Assembly (NCBI GenBank): GCA_905234195.1
Contig: CAJOFR010000006.1
Span: 1-64,000, forward strand
Length of the DNA: 64,000 bases
DNA from: an uncultured Selenomonadaceae bacterium
GTDB lineage: Bacteria; Bacillota; Negativicutes; Selenomonadales; Selenomonadaceae
Direction of reading: 5' to 3'
The number at the start of each line of letters is the position of its first letter. Positions within the stretch are counted from its first letter, which is position 1. The position numbers and the translations under genes are program-made. Of the stretch, positions 43,122-52,782 are shown piece after piece. The notes under the pieces were generated by a model, which saw only the letters and a list, made by a program, of their open reading frames with translations, searched no databases and was not told the origin of the DNA.

Positions 43122-44660
43122 TCAACCAACCACCAAAGTTACAAGATAAACCGCAACCGGAATCGTCACGCAGGCAATGCCGATAAAATCAATGTAAACC
43201 CCCGTCGAAATCATTTTGGTTATCGGGACATAGCCGCTGGCGTAGACAATCGCATTAGGCGGCGTGGAGACCGGCAACATAAATCCCAACGACGCGCTTA
43301 AGGCAATTCCGACTGACACGGGCACGGGACTAATTCCCGCGCTGACTGCGGCCGTTATCGCCAAAGGTCCGATTAAGTTCGTGGACGCCGTGTGCGAAGT
43401 CAATTCGGAAAGCAACAACGCCAAAACCGAGAACACCGCCACGAAAAATATTTGCGACGTCACTCCGCCCATTCCGTGTATGATTAATTCGCCAACCCAC
43501 TGCGATAACCCTGTTTTGTACATCATCGAACCCATAGCTAAGCCGCCGCCAAAAAGTATCAGCGTGCCCCATTCTATTCCCTCTAACGCTTCCTTCCAGG
43601 ACAAAGTAAATTTGCGTTCGGAAAAATTCACCGGCAGGACGAAGAGCAACAGCGCGCCTATCATTGCCGCTATCGCCTCCGGAAAAAGTCTGCTGTAAAT
43701 CTGAACGATCGGATTATGTAACGGCAAAAAAATTTCCAAAATTCCCGGCAAAATCCACAAAATCACCGCGACTGAAAACGCGAAGAGCGTATTTTTTTGC
43801 GCGCGTGTCCAGCCGCCCAACTCAACCATTTTTGCCTTGATAAAATCCGCCGCGCCGTCAATTTTTTCGACGTCCGGAGGAAACAATTTCGACAAGACAA
43901 GGTACGCTATGACGAAGTAGCATACCATAACAACAGAGCCCCAAATCATCCACTCGAAGAAGGAGATTTCGATTTTTTCCATCTCGTTCAAAAATCCGAT
44001 CATGATTAAATTTGGCGGCGTCCCTATCGGCGTCAAAACCCCGCCGATTGAGGCAGCGTAAGCCGTCATTAGCATTAAGCCCGTCGCGTATTTGTAGTTC
44101 GACAAATCTATTTCGCGCCCGTTTGCTTTTAACATTTCTTTTATCGAAACCAAAAGCCCTAAGCAAATCGGAAACATCATTGCCGCCGTCGCCGTGTTGC
44201 TCACCCAGCCCGAACAAAGAGCCGTCGCAAGACCTACCGCCAAAAAAATTCTGCGCGGATTAGAGCCGACCCACGAGCGCGAAAGCAACCAGTAGGAAAA
44301 TCTTTTGTCCAGGTTGTGCGTCATCATCGCCTTCGCCAAAATAAATCCGCCCATGAACAAAAATATCATCGGGTTAGCGAAGGACGCAAACGCCGTACCA
44401 ATCGGCACGACTCCCGTCACGACGGCAAGCGTCGGTCCGATTAACGAAGTCACAGGTATCGGCACCGGCTCCGTTATCCACCAAAAGGCAACGAGAGTCA
44501 TTATCGCCAAAAGTTTGTGCGCAACAAGGGTCAATCCGTCGAAGGGAATTAAAAGAATTATAATCGCCAGCAATGGTCCGCCAAAAATTCCAATCGTCTT
44601 TCTTTTGCGGTCGAAAGTAGCCGTAGTCTCCTTAACTCGTTGTGTCTCGTCAGTTTCCAT
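43122..44660 (-). CDS. DASS-family sodium/dicarboxylate or sulfate symporter (512 aa)
   Basis: There are about 12 membrane segments in two repeats, each with the sodium-binding hairpin motif: SNTATAAMMFPI (SNT) and TSHTASTNLIGPL (the second, with THT-like variation). A loop with GGVLTPIGTPPNLIM matches the SLC13/DASS family that brings in C4-dicarboxylates, citrate or sulfate with sodium. In an anaerobe succinate or fumarate is plausible but not shown. It ends one base before the start of the Rpn remnant on the same strand. Confidence 0.9.
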   Translation of the reverse strand: METDETQRVKETTATFDRKRKTIGIFGGPLLAIIILLIPFDGLTLVAHKLLAIMTLVAFWWITEPVPIPVTSLIGPTLAVVTGVVPIGTAFASFANPMIFLFMGGFILAKAMMTHNLDKRFSYWLLSRSWVGSNPRRIFLAVGLATALCSGWVSNTATAAMMFPICLGLLVSIKEMLKANGREIDLSNYKYATGLMLMTAYAASIGGVLTPIGTPPNLIMIGFLNEMEKIEISFFEWMIWGSVVMVCYFVIAYLVLSKLFPPDVEKIDGAADFIKAKMVELGGWTRAQKNTLFAFSVAVILWILPGILEIFLPLHNPIVQIYSRLFPEAIAAMIGALLLFVLPVNFSERKFTLSWKEALEGIEWGTLILFGGGLAMGSMMYKTGLSQWVGELIIHGMGGVTSQIFFVAVFSVLALLLSELTSHTASTNLIGPLAITAAVSAGISPVPVSVGIALSASLGFMLPVSTPPNAIVYASGYVPITKMISTGVYIDFIGIACVTIPVAVYLVTLVVG

Positions 44661-44680
44661 GAATTAAACCTCTTTTCCTG

Positions 44681-45826
44681 TTATGATAGACGTGCTTTAA
44701 AATTTTCGTACCCGAAATTTTTTACAAGTTTTAAATTGAAATTTAAATCAAGCGCATAAATCGCAGGAAGTTTCATTCCGTTGAAGGTATTATTTTTAAC
44801 CATTGTATAAATCGCCATGTCGCGGAAAATAATTTTGTCGCCTTCGGCAAGCGGAGTATCGAAACTGTATTCGCCAATAACGTCGCCGGCAAGACACGTC
44901 GCGCCGCCGAATCGATAATTAAATTTTTTCGCACCGAGTTCAGCCGCGCCGATAATTTCCGGACGATACGGCATTTCCAAAACGTCGGGCATATGACAGG
45001 CCGCACTCGCGTCGATTATCGCGTTGCGGACTCCTGCGCGCTCGTCTTGAATTTCCAAAATCGTCGAGACCAAAAATCCGGCGTCCAGCGCAACAGCCTC
45101 GCCCGGCTCAAGATAAATTTCAAGCCGGTAATTTTTTTGCAGACGACGAATAATTTTCTTCAGCCTGTCGACGTCGTAATTTTTTTTCGTGATATGATGA
45201 CCGCCGCCCAAATTCAGCCACTTGACTTGCCGCAAATAATCGCCGAAATTTTTTTCGACAACCTCGACAGTTTCTTCCAACGCGTCGGAATTTTGTTCGC
45301 AGAGCGTGTGAAAATGCAAGCCATCCAAAATTTTTATCAGCTCCGGCCGCGCAGATTTAAACTCTTCAAGACGAACACCCAGCCGAGAATTTTCAGCGCA
45401 AGGGTCGTAAATTTTCGTTGCCTGCGTCGAATGTTCGGGATTAATCCGCAAGCCGACACCGTGCCCAAAATTTTTCACAACCTGCGCGAATTTTTCAACC
45501 TGCCGAAAAGAATTGAAAATCACGTGGTCGCAAATTTCCGCCAGCTTAAAAATTTCCTTCGCGTCGTAAGCAGGAGAATAAACATGATTCTCGCCGCCGA
45601 AAAATTCCCGACTCAATCGCGCTTCGTACAGCCCCGACGCCGCAGTTCCGCGCAGAAAATTTTTTATCAGCGGGTAAAAATAAAACATCGAGAAACATTT
45701 TTGTGCAAGGAGGATTTTCGCGCCCGTCGACTGTTGCAATTCGGACAGCGTTTCTAAATTCCGCGTCAAAAGTCTTTCGCTGACGACGTAAGCCGGAGTT
45801 TCAGCCTGCAATAAAAATTTTTCCAT
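44681..45826 (-). CDS. nspC: Carboxynorspermidine decarboxylase (381 aa)
   Basis: It is a fold III PLP decarboxylase with Lys43 (LLAQKCF), the NLGGGHHITKKNYDVD loop and the C-terminal GATCLAGDVIGEY, which fits NspC. It converts carboxyspermidine or carboxynorspermidine to spermidine or norspermidine. I use ATG 45824-45826, one base after the stop of the synthase gene upstream; a longer frame would overlap it. The pair forms the alternative polyamine route that bypasses decarboxylated SAM. Confidence 0.9.
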   Translation of the reverse strand: MEKFLLQAETPAYVVSERLLTRNLETLSELQQSTGAKILLAQKCFSMFYFYPLIKNFLRGTAASGLYEARLSREFFGGENHVYSPAYDAKEIFKLAEICDHVIFNSFRQVEKFAQVVKNFGHGVGLRINPEHSTQATKIYDPCAENSRLGVRLEEFKSARPELIKILDGLHFHTLCEQNSDALEETVEVVEKNFGDYLRQVKWLNLGGGHHITKKNYDVDRLKKIIRRLQKNYRLEIYLEPGEAVALDAGFLVSTILEIQDERAGVRNAIIDASAACHMPDVLEMPYRPEIIGAAELGAKKFNYRFGGATCLAGDVIGEYSFDTPLAEGDKIIFRDMAIYTMVKNNTFNGMKLPAIYALDLNFNLKLVKNFGYENFKARLS

Positions 45827-45827
45827 G

Positions 45828-47030
45828 TCAATCAACCAAAGCGGGGAAGAAATTTTCTTGCCAGGGCAAACCAAATTTATTCAGCGCGTCCATAAAAGGA
45901 TCCGGGTCGAATTCCTCAACATTGCGGACGCCCTTCAAATTCCACGTGCCGTCAATCAAAAGCGCCGCGCCAATCATCGCGGGGACGCCCGTCGTGTAGG
46001 AAATTGCTTGAGAACCGACTTCGCGATAAGCCGCCTGGTGGTCGCAGACGTTGTAGACGTAATAATTTTTCGGCTGACTGTCCTTTTTCCCCGTGATAAC
46101 GCAACCGATATTTGTTTTGCCGACAGTGCGCGCGCCAAGACTCGCGGGATCGGGAAGGACGGCTTTCAAAAACTGCAACGGAACAATTTTTTGCCCGTTA
46201 AAGTCAATCGGCTCAATCGAAGTCATTCCCACATTTTCCAGGCACTTCAGATGCGTCAAGTAACTCTGTCCAAACGTCATGAAAAATCTGATTCGCTTGA
46301 CGTCGGGAATATTTTTCGCCAGCGATTCTATTTCCTCGTGATACAAAAGATACATATCGCGTTCGCCGATTTCGGGGAAATTGTACACGCGCTTAATTGC
46401 AAGCGGCTCCGTCTCAATCCAATTCCCGTTTTCAAAGTACTCGCCCTTCGCGGTGACTTCGCGGATATTTATTTCGGGATTAAAATTCGTCGCGAAGTGG
46501 TGACCGTGTTCGCCGCCGTTGCAGTCAAGAATGTCAATCGTGTCGATTCTGTCGAAATAATGTTTCAGCGCGTACGCAACAAAAATCCCGCTGACACCCG
46601 GGTCAAATCCGCAACCCAAAAGCGCAGTCAATCCGGCGCGTTTAAAATCTTCGTCCAAAGCCCACTGTTGCTTATACTCGAAGTAAGCGGAATTTTCAGG
46701 CTCGTAGTTCGCCGTGTCAAGATAATTTTTTCCGGTCTTGAGGCAAGCCTCCATGATTTTTAAATCGTGATACGGCAGAGCAAGATTCATCACAACATCA
46801 GGTTGAAAATTTTCAATCAAAGTCACGAGTGCGCCCACGTCATTAGCGTCCACTTTCGCGGTAGAAATTTTCGTCGTACTCTTGCCGTCGAGTTTCGCTT
46901 TAAGCGCATTACATTTTTCTATCGTTCGACTCGCAATACAAATCTCCTCAAAAATTTTGCTGTTCTCTACGCACTTATGAATAGCGACGCTGGCCACGCC
47001 GCCGCAACCAATGATTAATGCTTTGCCCAA
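45828..47030 (-). CDS. Carboxynorspermidine synthase, saccharopine dehydrogenase-like (400 aa)
   Basis: A Rossmann domain with IIGCGGVASVAIHK at the start is followed by a saccharopine dehydrogenase-like domain (GCGFDPGVSGIFVAYAL). It condenses aspartate semialdehyde with putrescine or diaminopropane, using NADPH, to form carboxyspermidine or carboxynorspermidine. The annotation rests on the adjacent nspC gene, with which it shares a strand and a one-base gap. Which diamine is used cannot be told. Confidence 0.88.
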   Translation of the reverse strand: MGKALIIGCGGVASVAIHKCVENSKIFEEICIASRTIEKCNALKAKLDGKSTTKISTAKVDANDVGALVTLIENFQPDVVMNLALPYHDLKIMEACLKTGKNYLDTANYEPENSAYFEYKQQWALDEDFKRAGLTALLGCGFDPGVSGIFVAYALKHYFDRIDTIDILDCNGGEHGHHFATNFNPEINIREVTAKGEYFENGNWIETEPLAIKRVYNFPEIGERDMYLLYHEEIESLAKNIPDVKRIRFFMTFGQSYLTHLKCLENVGMTSIEPIDFNGQKIVPLQFLKAVLPDPASLGARTVGKTNIGCVITGKKDSQPKNYYVYNVCDHQAAYREVGSQAISYTTGVPAMIGAALLIDGTWNLKGVRNVEEFDPDPFMDALNKFGLPWQENFFPALVD

Positions 47031-47122
47031 TTTTTCGCCCTCCTAAATTTTAATGCAAATATTCTATTCGCGCCGCGCCAAAGTGTCAAGCAAACTTATT
47101 CTTGCGCAGAAAATTTTTAGTC

Positions 47123-47151
47123 TTGACAATTTTAACGGCAGGTGTTATCAT
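47123..47151 (+). promoter_or_regulatory. Promoter of tRNA-Leu
   Basis: A perfect TTGACA (47123-47128) and TATCAT (47146-47151) with 17-base spacing end 12 bases before the tRNA. Confidence 0.8.
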
Positions 47152-47163
47152 TATCCCCGCAGT

Positions 47164-47250
47164 GCCGAAGTGGCGGAATTGGCAGACGCAGCAGACTCAA
47201 AATCTGCCGTTGGCAACAACGTGCCGGTTCGAGTCCGGCCTTCGGCACCA
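47164..47250 (+). tRNA. tRNA-Leu (CAA anticodon)
   Basis: This is an 87-base type II tRNA: acceptor GCCGAAG/CTTCGGC, anticodon arm GCAGA/TCTGC with loop CTCAAAA (CAA, reads UUG), a long variable arm, T arm GCCGGTTCGAGTCCGGC and an encoded CCA end. Confidence 0.97.
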
Positions 47251-47286
47251 TTTTTTGCGAAAATTATTCCGAGATAAAAAAATTTT

Positions 47287-47316
47287 CCCGATTGATTCAC
47301 TCAGTCGGGATTTTTT
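47287..47316 (+). terminator. Terminator after tRNA-Leu
   Basis: CCCGATTGA and TCAGTCGGG pair around TTCAC, followed by ATTTTTT. It also lies at the 3' end of the convergent acyl-CoA synthetase gene. Confidence 0.75.
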
Positions 47317-47333
47317 GTTGGAAAATTTTTTAA

Positions 47334-48974
47334 TCAGCTTCTATTTTCGAGAGCAACAAGTTTTTCTGCTCCGTAACGTTTCCTCAACGCGGGCTTTTCA
47401 ATTTTTCCGGTGGCGTTTCGCGGAATATCGGCGAAGATAATTTTTTTCGGGCGTTTGTATCTGGGCAGCTCCAGGCAGAATTTATTAATCTCCTCTTCCG
47501 TGCAAGTCATGCCCTCTTTAATTTCGATAATCGCCGCGCTAATTTCACCGAGCCGCCTGTCAGCCAAACCGATAACCGCCACGTCCTTAACCTTGTCGAA
47601 TTTGTGCAGGAAGTCTTCAATTTGAACGGGATAAATATTTTCGCCGCCGCTGACTATGACATCTTTTTTGCGGTCAACGAGAAAATAAAAGCCGTCCTCG
47701 TCCTGCATCGCCATATCGCCCGTCAAAAGCCAGCCGTCCTTCAAAACTTCGGCGGTAGCTTTTTCGTCGTTGTAGTAGCAGGTCATGACGCCGGGACCTT
47801 TCACGCAGAGTTCGCCGACTTCTCCGCGCTGAACTTCCGCGCCGTTCTCGTCGATAATCTTGCACTGCCAACGATAGCCCGGCACCCCGATAGCCCCGAC
47901 CTTGTTAATATTTTCCAGCCCAAGATGAACACAGCCGGGCCCCGTCGATTCTGAAAGCCCGTAGTTCGTATCGTAATCGTGGTGCGGAAAATATTTTTTC
48001 CAGCGTTTAATCAAGCTGGGCGGCACGGGTTGCGCGCCGATATGCATCAATCTCCACTGCGAAAGTTCATAATCCTCAAGTTTTAATTTGCCGCTGTCCA
48101 GCTCGTCAAGAATATCCTGCGCCCAAGGAACGAGCAGCCAAACAATCGTGCAGTGTTCCTTTGAAATCGCCTCCAAAATTACGTCGGGTTGCACGCCCTT
48201 CAACAAAACTGCGCGGCTACCCGCAACCAAACTCCCCATCCAATGAAATTTCGCGCCGGTGTGATAGAGCGGCGGCATGCACAGAAAACAATCGTCGCGG
48301 CTCGTCAAGTGATGCTTTTGTTCCATTTGCGCCGCCTGCGTCAAACTCCGGTGTTTGTGCAGAATCGCTTTGGGAAATCCCGTCGTTCCCGAAGAAAAAT
48401 AAATCGCGCCAAAATCGTCGTCGGTTATAATTTCGTGGATGTGCGGTTTGTGGCTGGGACAATTCGCAACCAAAAGATGATAGCTTTCCGCAAAACTCGG
48501 ACAGTTATCGCCAACGTAAATTAAAAGTCTGCCGCGCGAAAGTCTTTCGGCGTTGACTTCAAGCCTGCCGATAAATTCCGGACCAAAAATTATTACGTCG
48601 ACTTCGGCAAGCTCCGCGCAGTACAAAATTTCCGCCGCGTCGTACCGAAAATTAAAAGGCACGGCAATGGCTCCGGTTTTCAAAACCCCAAAATAAATCG
48701 GCAACCACTCCAGGCAGTTGTACATGATAATCGCAACTTTGTCGCCCTTCTGAACGCCGCGCTCAAGCAAAAGATTCGCGCAACGATTCGCCTTTTCGTT
48801 AAAAACACTCCAGGTAATTTCTCGGCGGTAAGGTTCAAAACGATTCGGCTCAATCAAACTAAATTCCTTCCACGTCATTCGCTGATTGTTCGGCAACGCG
48901 GGATTTAATTCCACCAGCGCAATTTCGTCGCCATAAAGTTCGGCATTGCGCTCCAAATAATCCATTATAGGCAT
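47334..48974 (-). CDS. AMP-forming acyl-CoA synthetase (546 aa)
   Basis: The ANL superfamily motifs are present in order: FSSGTTGFPKA (P-loop), NYGLSESTG, GWLLTGDMA, DRKKDVIVSGGENIYP and the late Lys RNATGKIEK. It activates a carboxylic acid to acyl-AMP and then acyl-CoA. Chain length cannot be read from the sequence, so a medium- or long-chain fatty acid or an aromatic acid is possible. The gene stands alone, converges on tRNA-Leu, and has no visible operator. Confidence 0.9.
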   Translation of the reverse strand: MPIMDYLERNAELYGDEIALVELNPALPNNQRMTWKEFSLIEPNRFEPYRREITWSVFNEKANRCANLLLERGVQKGDKVAIIMYNCLEWLPIYFGVLKTGAIAVPFNFRYDAAEILYCAELAEVDVIIFGPEFIGRLEVNAERLSRGRLLIYVGDNCPSFAESYHLLVANCPSHKPHIHEIITDDDFGAIYFSSGTTGFPKAILHKHRSLTQAAQMEQKHHLTSRDDCFLCMPPLYHTGAKFHWMGSLVAGSRAVLLKGVQPDVILEAISKEHCTIVWLLVPWAQDILDELDSGKLKLEDYELSQWRLMHIGAQPVPPSLIKRWKKYFPHHDYDTNYGLSESTGPGCVHLGLENINKVGAIGVPGYRWQCKIIDENGAEVQRGEVGELCVKGPGVMTCYYNDEKATAEVLKDGWLLTGDMAMQDEDGFYFLVDRKKDVIVSGGENIYPVQIEDFLHKFDKVKDVAVIGLADRRLGEISAAIIEIKEGMTCTEEEINKFCLELPRYKRPKKIIFADIPRNATGKIEKPALRKRYGAEKLVALENRS

Positions 48975-49081
48975 TCAAAAAACTCTCCTTTTATTTTTTC
49001 CTATTATAGCCGCGCCCGCCGATTTTGTCGACAAATTTATCAAAGGATTTTTTTTCAGCGCGTGTACTTTTTCAAAAAGAA

Positions 49082-49110
49082 TTGCTTTTCTTGAAATAGT
49101 CATGTATAAT
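49082..49110 (+). promoter_or_regulatory. Promoter of the rodZ-like gene
   Basis: TTGCTT (49082-49087) and a perfect TATAAT (49105-49110) are 17 bases apart and lie 25 bases before the start codon. Confidence 0.65.
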
Positions 49111-49134
49111 ATTTTTCGAAAGGGGATGTGATCC

Positions 49135-50037
49135 ATGATAGGTGATACGCTTCGTGCAGAGCGTGAGCGTCAAAAATTGACCATTCAGGATGTGGAAAAA
49201 GAAACGAGTATTCGGGCTCTTTACCTTGAGTCTTTGGAAACAGGCGATTATGAAAAATTGCCCGGCACGGTTTACGTAAAGGGATTTATAAAAAATTATG
49301 CCGAATTTTTGGATTTGGACGGCGCGGCTTTGGTGAGGGAATACCTCAGCGAAATTTCCGGCGCGCCCCCCGTAGCAGAAAAGCCGGCGGAAAATCCTAA
49401 ACCCGCTGAAAAAATTCCTGAGACCGAAAAAATTCCTCAAGCCGAAAAAATTTCCAAAACTGAAAAATCTTCTGCCCCCGTTCCTTCGCGCAGTAAACGC
49501 CAAGCAGATTCAAACACGGGCGATAAATCCGGCTCGAAGATGTTTTTGGTAGCGGCGGCTGTCGTTTTGGTGTTCGTAGTCGCGGGATTTTTATTCCACA
49601 ATCAAAATTCCGAAGACGTCGCCAAAGTCAATGGGGAGCAAACTCAACAAACTCAATCGGCGCAAAATCCCAACAGTCAGCAAATTGCGCAGGCGGTGAA
49701 CGTCGGGGATAATCCCGCGCCGGAATCTGTAGCCCAGCCCGCAGAAAATGTTGCGCCGCCGACCGAACAGCAACCCGCCGCCGCGCCGGCTTCCGCAAGC
49801 AATGACGTCAACGTTCAGGGAAAATTTAACGACGATTGTTGGACGCGGGTGACTGCCGATGGCGCGGTTGTCTACGAAGGGACTGCCGTCGCCGGTCAAG
49901 TTCTCGATTGGAAGGGCAATGAAAAAGTCAGCGTGCTTGTCGGCAATGCCGGTGCGGTTGAATTTGTCGCGAACGGGGAAAATGTCGGGCATCCCGGCGC
50001 GAACGGCGAAGTTATCGAAAAAACTTTCACTCGTTGA
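49135..50037 (+). CDS. RodZ-like membrane protein with HTH and DUF4115 (300 aa)
   Basis: The cytoplasmic helix-turn-helix domain (about 1-70, starting IGDTLRAERERQKLTIQDVE) is followed by a charged Lys/Glu/Pro linker with repeats of the type AEKIPETEKI, one TM segment (about 136-154), a Gln/Ala/Pro-rich periplasmic linker and a C-terminal DUF4115 beta domain (about 225-300). This is the RodZ architecture; RodZ links MreB to the membrane to set cell width. AAAGGGG precedes the ATG. It is followed 16 bases later by a radical SAM gene and is the first gene of that unit. Confidence 0.82.
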   Translation: MIGDTLRAERERQKLTIQDVEKETSIRALYLESLETGDYEKLPGTVYVKGFIKNYAEFLDLDGAALVREYLSEISGAPPVAEKPAENPKPAEKIPETEKIPQAEKISKTEKSSAPVPSRSKRQADSNTGDKSGSKMFLVAAAVVLVFVVAGFLFHNQNSEDVAKVNGEQTQQTQSAQNPNSQQIAQAVNVGDNPAPESVAQPAENVAPPTEQQPAAAPASASNDVNVQGKFNDDCWTRVTADGAVVYEGTAVAGQVLDWKGNEKVSVLVGNAGAVEFVANGENVGHPGANGEVIEKTFTR

Positions 50038-50053
50038 TTTTTTGGTGTGTTGA

Positions 50054-51742
50054 ATGTCACGAAGACAGGAAGTCGAATTAAAATCCATACTCGCAAAAGA
50101 ATCGGGTTTCGTCGTTAAAGACGCAGGCGGGCGGCTGAAATTTGCGCTGGTCTACCCGAATTTTTACCGCGTCGGCATGTCGAATTTAGGTTTGCACATA
50201 ATCTACGAGCTTTTGAACGCGCGAAAAGATGTTTCGTGCGAAAGGTTTTTTTTGCCCGAACCAAAAATTTTATCCGAACTCGAAAGAAATAATCAGCCGC
50301 TGTTGAGCCTCGAAACTCAAACGCCGCTGAATAAATTTCAAGTCGTCGGGTTTTCAGTGTCGTTCGAGCAGGATTATTTTAACGTCGTGAAAATTTTGCG
50401 GCTGGGAAAAATAAATCCGCGCGCAAGCGAACGAACAAATTTTGACCCGATTTTAATCGCCGGCGGACCTTGCGCGACGTTCAATCCGGAGCCGCTGTCA
50501 AAAATTTTCGATGCGTTCGTGATTGGCGAAGGCGAAGTGATTTTGCCGCCGCTGATTGATATTTTGGCGGAAGGAAATTTTTCGCGGGAGGAGTTACTCA
50601 AAAAAATTTCGCAAGTGCCGGGAATTTACGTCCCGTCGCTTTTTAGTCATGTCTACAATTCTGACGGTACGCTGGAAAAAATTATCGCGCCAAAAAAAAT
50701 TTCACGGCAGTGGCTGAAAAATCTCGACGAACACCCCGCGCATTCCGTCATTATCACCGACGACACCGAATTTAATATGTTCCTTATCGAAACGGCGCGA
50801 GGCTGCGGGCATCACTGCCGTTTTTGCATGGCGGGTTATTGTTTTCGCAAGCCGCGTAACCGTTCGTTTGCCGTGATTAAATCCGAAGTCGAACGCGCAA
50901 AAATTTTCGGGAAAAAAATTGGGCTGATGGGCGCGGCGATTTCCGATTATCCGCAGATTAATCAGCTTTGCAAATTTATTCTCGAAAAAAATCTTCCGAT
51001 GTCCGTTGCATCCTTCCGCGCCGATTCGGTGACGCCCGAACTTGTCCGCGCTCTTGCGGAAAGCGGGCTGAAAACTTTGACGGTTGCCCCTGAAGTCGGC
51101 AGCGAAAAAATGCGCGCCGTCGTCAACAAGTCAATCACCGAAGAAAATGTTTTCGCGGCGGTGAAGCTCGGACTTGACGCGGGGATAAAAAATTTCAAAC
51201 TCTACTTTATGATCGGTTTGCCGTTCGAGGAAATGTCGGACGTCGACGCGATAGCAGATCTCACCATTCGGCTGAAAAATTTCGCGGGCGCAGGAAAATT
51301 AATTTTGAGCGTCAACCCGTTCATTCCAAAACCGTTCACGCCGTTTCAGTGGGCAAAAATGGCGGACAAAAAATATTTGAGCGCGGCAATGAAAAATCTG
51401 CGCGACAGGCTGAAAAATTTGCGAGGCGTCGAAATAAATTCGGAGTCTTTGAAATCTGCGGAGACACAAGCAATTTTGGCAAGAGGCGACAGAAAAATAG
51501 CCGGACTCGTCGTTCAATCTGATTCGCCGCAAAAATTTCGTGAGCTGTTCAAAAAATCAGACCTCGACGAAAATTTTTATCTGCGCCGCGAAATTTCCGC
51601 AGACGAAATTTTTTCGTGGGACGCGCTGGACATGGGCTTTTCCAAAAAATATCTCTACGCAGAATTTGAGAGGGCGGCGCAACTAAAATCAACCGCGCCT
51701 TGTTCCGAAGGCTGCAGACGTTGCGGAGTTTGTAAAGAATGA
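50054..51742 (+). CDS. B12-binding-like radical SAM protein, TIGR03960 family (562 aa)
   Basis: An N-terminal cobalamin-binding-like Rossmann half is followed by the radical SAM core with CGHHCRFC: Cys251, Cys255 and Cys258 bind the 4Fe-4S cluster. A C-terminal Cys-rich end (CSEGCRRCGVC) may hold a second cluster. This family is found in many anaerobes next to rodZ/rng genes and its reaction is unknown. It overlaps the next gene by four bases (ATGA). The start codon follows a modest GGTG. Confidence 0.85.
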   Translation: MSRRQEVELKSILAKESGFVVKDAGGRLKFALVYPNFYRVGMSNLGLHIIYELLNARKDVSCERFFLPEPKILSELERNNQPLLSLETQTPLNKFQVVGFSVSFEQDYFNVVKILRLGKINPRASERTNFDPILIAGGPCATFNPEPLSKIFDAFVIGEGEVILPPLIDILAEGNFSREELLKKISQVPGIYVPSLFSHVYNSDGTLEKIIAPKKISRQWLKNLDEHPAHSVIITDDTEFNMFLIETARGCGHHCRFCMAGYCFRKPRNRSFAVIKSEVERAKIFGKKIGLMGAAISDYPQINQLCKFILEKNLPMSVASFRADSVTPELVRALAESGLKTLTVAPEVGSEKMRAVVNKSITEENVFAAVKLGLDAGIKNFKLYFMIGLPFEEMSDVDAIADLTIRLKNFAGAGKLILSVNPFIPKPFTPFQWAKMADKKYLSAAMKNLRDRLKNLRGVEINSESLKSAETQAILARGDRKIAGLVVQSDSPQKFRELFKKSDLDENFYLRREISADEIFSWDALDMGFSKKYLYAEFERAAQLKSTAPCSEGCRRCGVCKE

Positions 51743-52752
51743 AAAAAGTTTTGCTGATTCTAATCCCAATTTTTTTGATAATCGCGGTTGCCATCGGGTT
51801 TCTGCGCGCGCGAATGCAAATGAGCGGCTTGCCGATGAACTCGATAAAAATTATTCGCCAGGCAGTCAAGGAGCACGACCGCGAAACTTTTTACGAACTT
51901 GTTGACGTCGACGCGATTCTTGGGACGGCGGCGGAAGAAATTTTGACGGCGCAAATTAACAGCACGCTGGCGAAAACTGCCTACTCCACGCAACAACTTT
52001 CCGACGCTTATGAAAATCTCAAGCCGCAATTTATTTCGGACACAAAAGCCGCCGTTGACGATTATATTTCGACGGGCGAGATAAATTTTCCCGACAACTT
52101 GACGGAGACGCAGCGGCAAATTAAAAATTCCGAGCTGGATTCTTGCGCGATTCAAAGTATTTCAAAACCCGTCGTGAATGAAGGAATTGCCCGCTCGAAA
52201 ATCGAATTTTACAACGCCGATCTGAAGTTCAGTTTCGATTTAGAAATTGAGCTTGAAAAAATTGATAACTCGACGTGGAAAATTGTCCGCGCGAAAGGTT
52301 TTGAAAGTTACTTGACCGGACTGAATCGCGCCTTGCAGAAAAAATTGGAGGAACTTAACGCGCCTGTCCGCGAAAGTATCGACGAGATTTTTATCCTGAA
52401 AGGTTTTGACGCGAAGGTCGGCGAAGGAGACGAGTACGGATTTTCGCGGACGTTGCAGCTGACGATTAAGGCGGACATTCAATCCGAAAAGCCTCTTGAA
52501 AAAATTATCGGGCAGATAGTTATTGACGGGCGCGACGGCGAAGAGGGTATCACGCCTTTTGAAATTGACATGGTTGACCGTCCGCAAGGCGAGCAGATTT
52601 TTGACGTCGACAAGGTTTTGAATCCGTTCGTGCAGGAAGATTCTGACGTAATGAAACACGGCTTGAAGAGGAGCGCGATTCATATTCGTATCACCGAAGT
52701 TGATTACCTTGACGGCACGAATTTAAAACAGCTTGACGATTTGCCCGATTGA
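51739..52752 (+). CDS. Membrane-anchored DUF2939-like protein (337 aa)
   Basis: One N-terminal membrane segment (VLLILIPIFLIIAVAIGFL) is followed by an exported region with a helical N-terminal part (HDRETFYELVDVDAIL) and beta-rich remainder. The start segment resembles that of the lipoprotein at 41.7 kb (RDLKKLSERVDLDKFF), suggesting a shared DUF2939-like fold. No catalytic motif is evident. It is coupled to the radical SAM gene by a four-base overlap and precedes the glycosyltransferase gene by 30 bases. Confidence 0.65.
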   Translation: MKKVLLILIPIFLIIAVAIGFLRARMQMSGLPMNSIKIIRQAVKEHDRETFYELVDVDAILGTAAEEILTAQINSTLAKTAYSTQQLSDAYENLKPQFISDTKAAVDDYISTGEINFPDNLTETQRQIKNSELDSCAIQSISKPVVNEGIARSKIEFYNADLKFSFDLEIELEKIDNSTWKIVRAKGFESYLTGLNRALQKKLEELNAPVRESIDEIFILKGFDAKVGEGDEYGFSRTLQLTIKADIQSEKPLEKIIGQIVIDGRDGEEGITPFEIDMVDRPQGEQIFDVDKVLNPFVQEDSDVMKHGLKRSAIHIRITEVDYLDGTNLKQLDDLPD

Positions 52753-52782
52753 AAATTTATCGCGAACGAAAGGAAAAAATTC

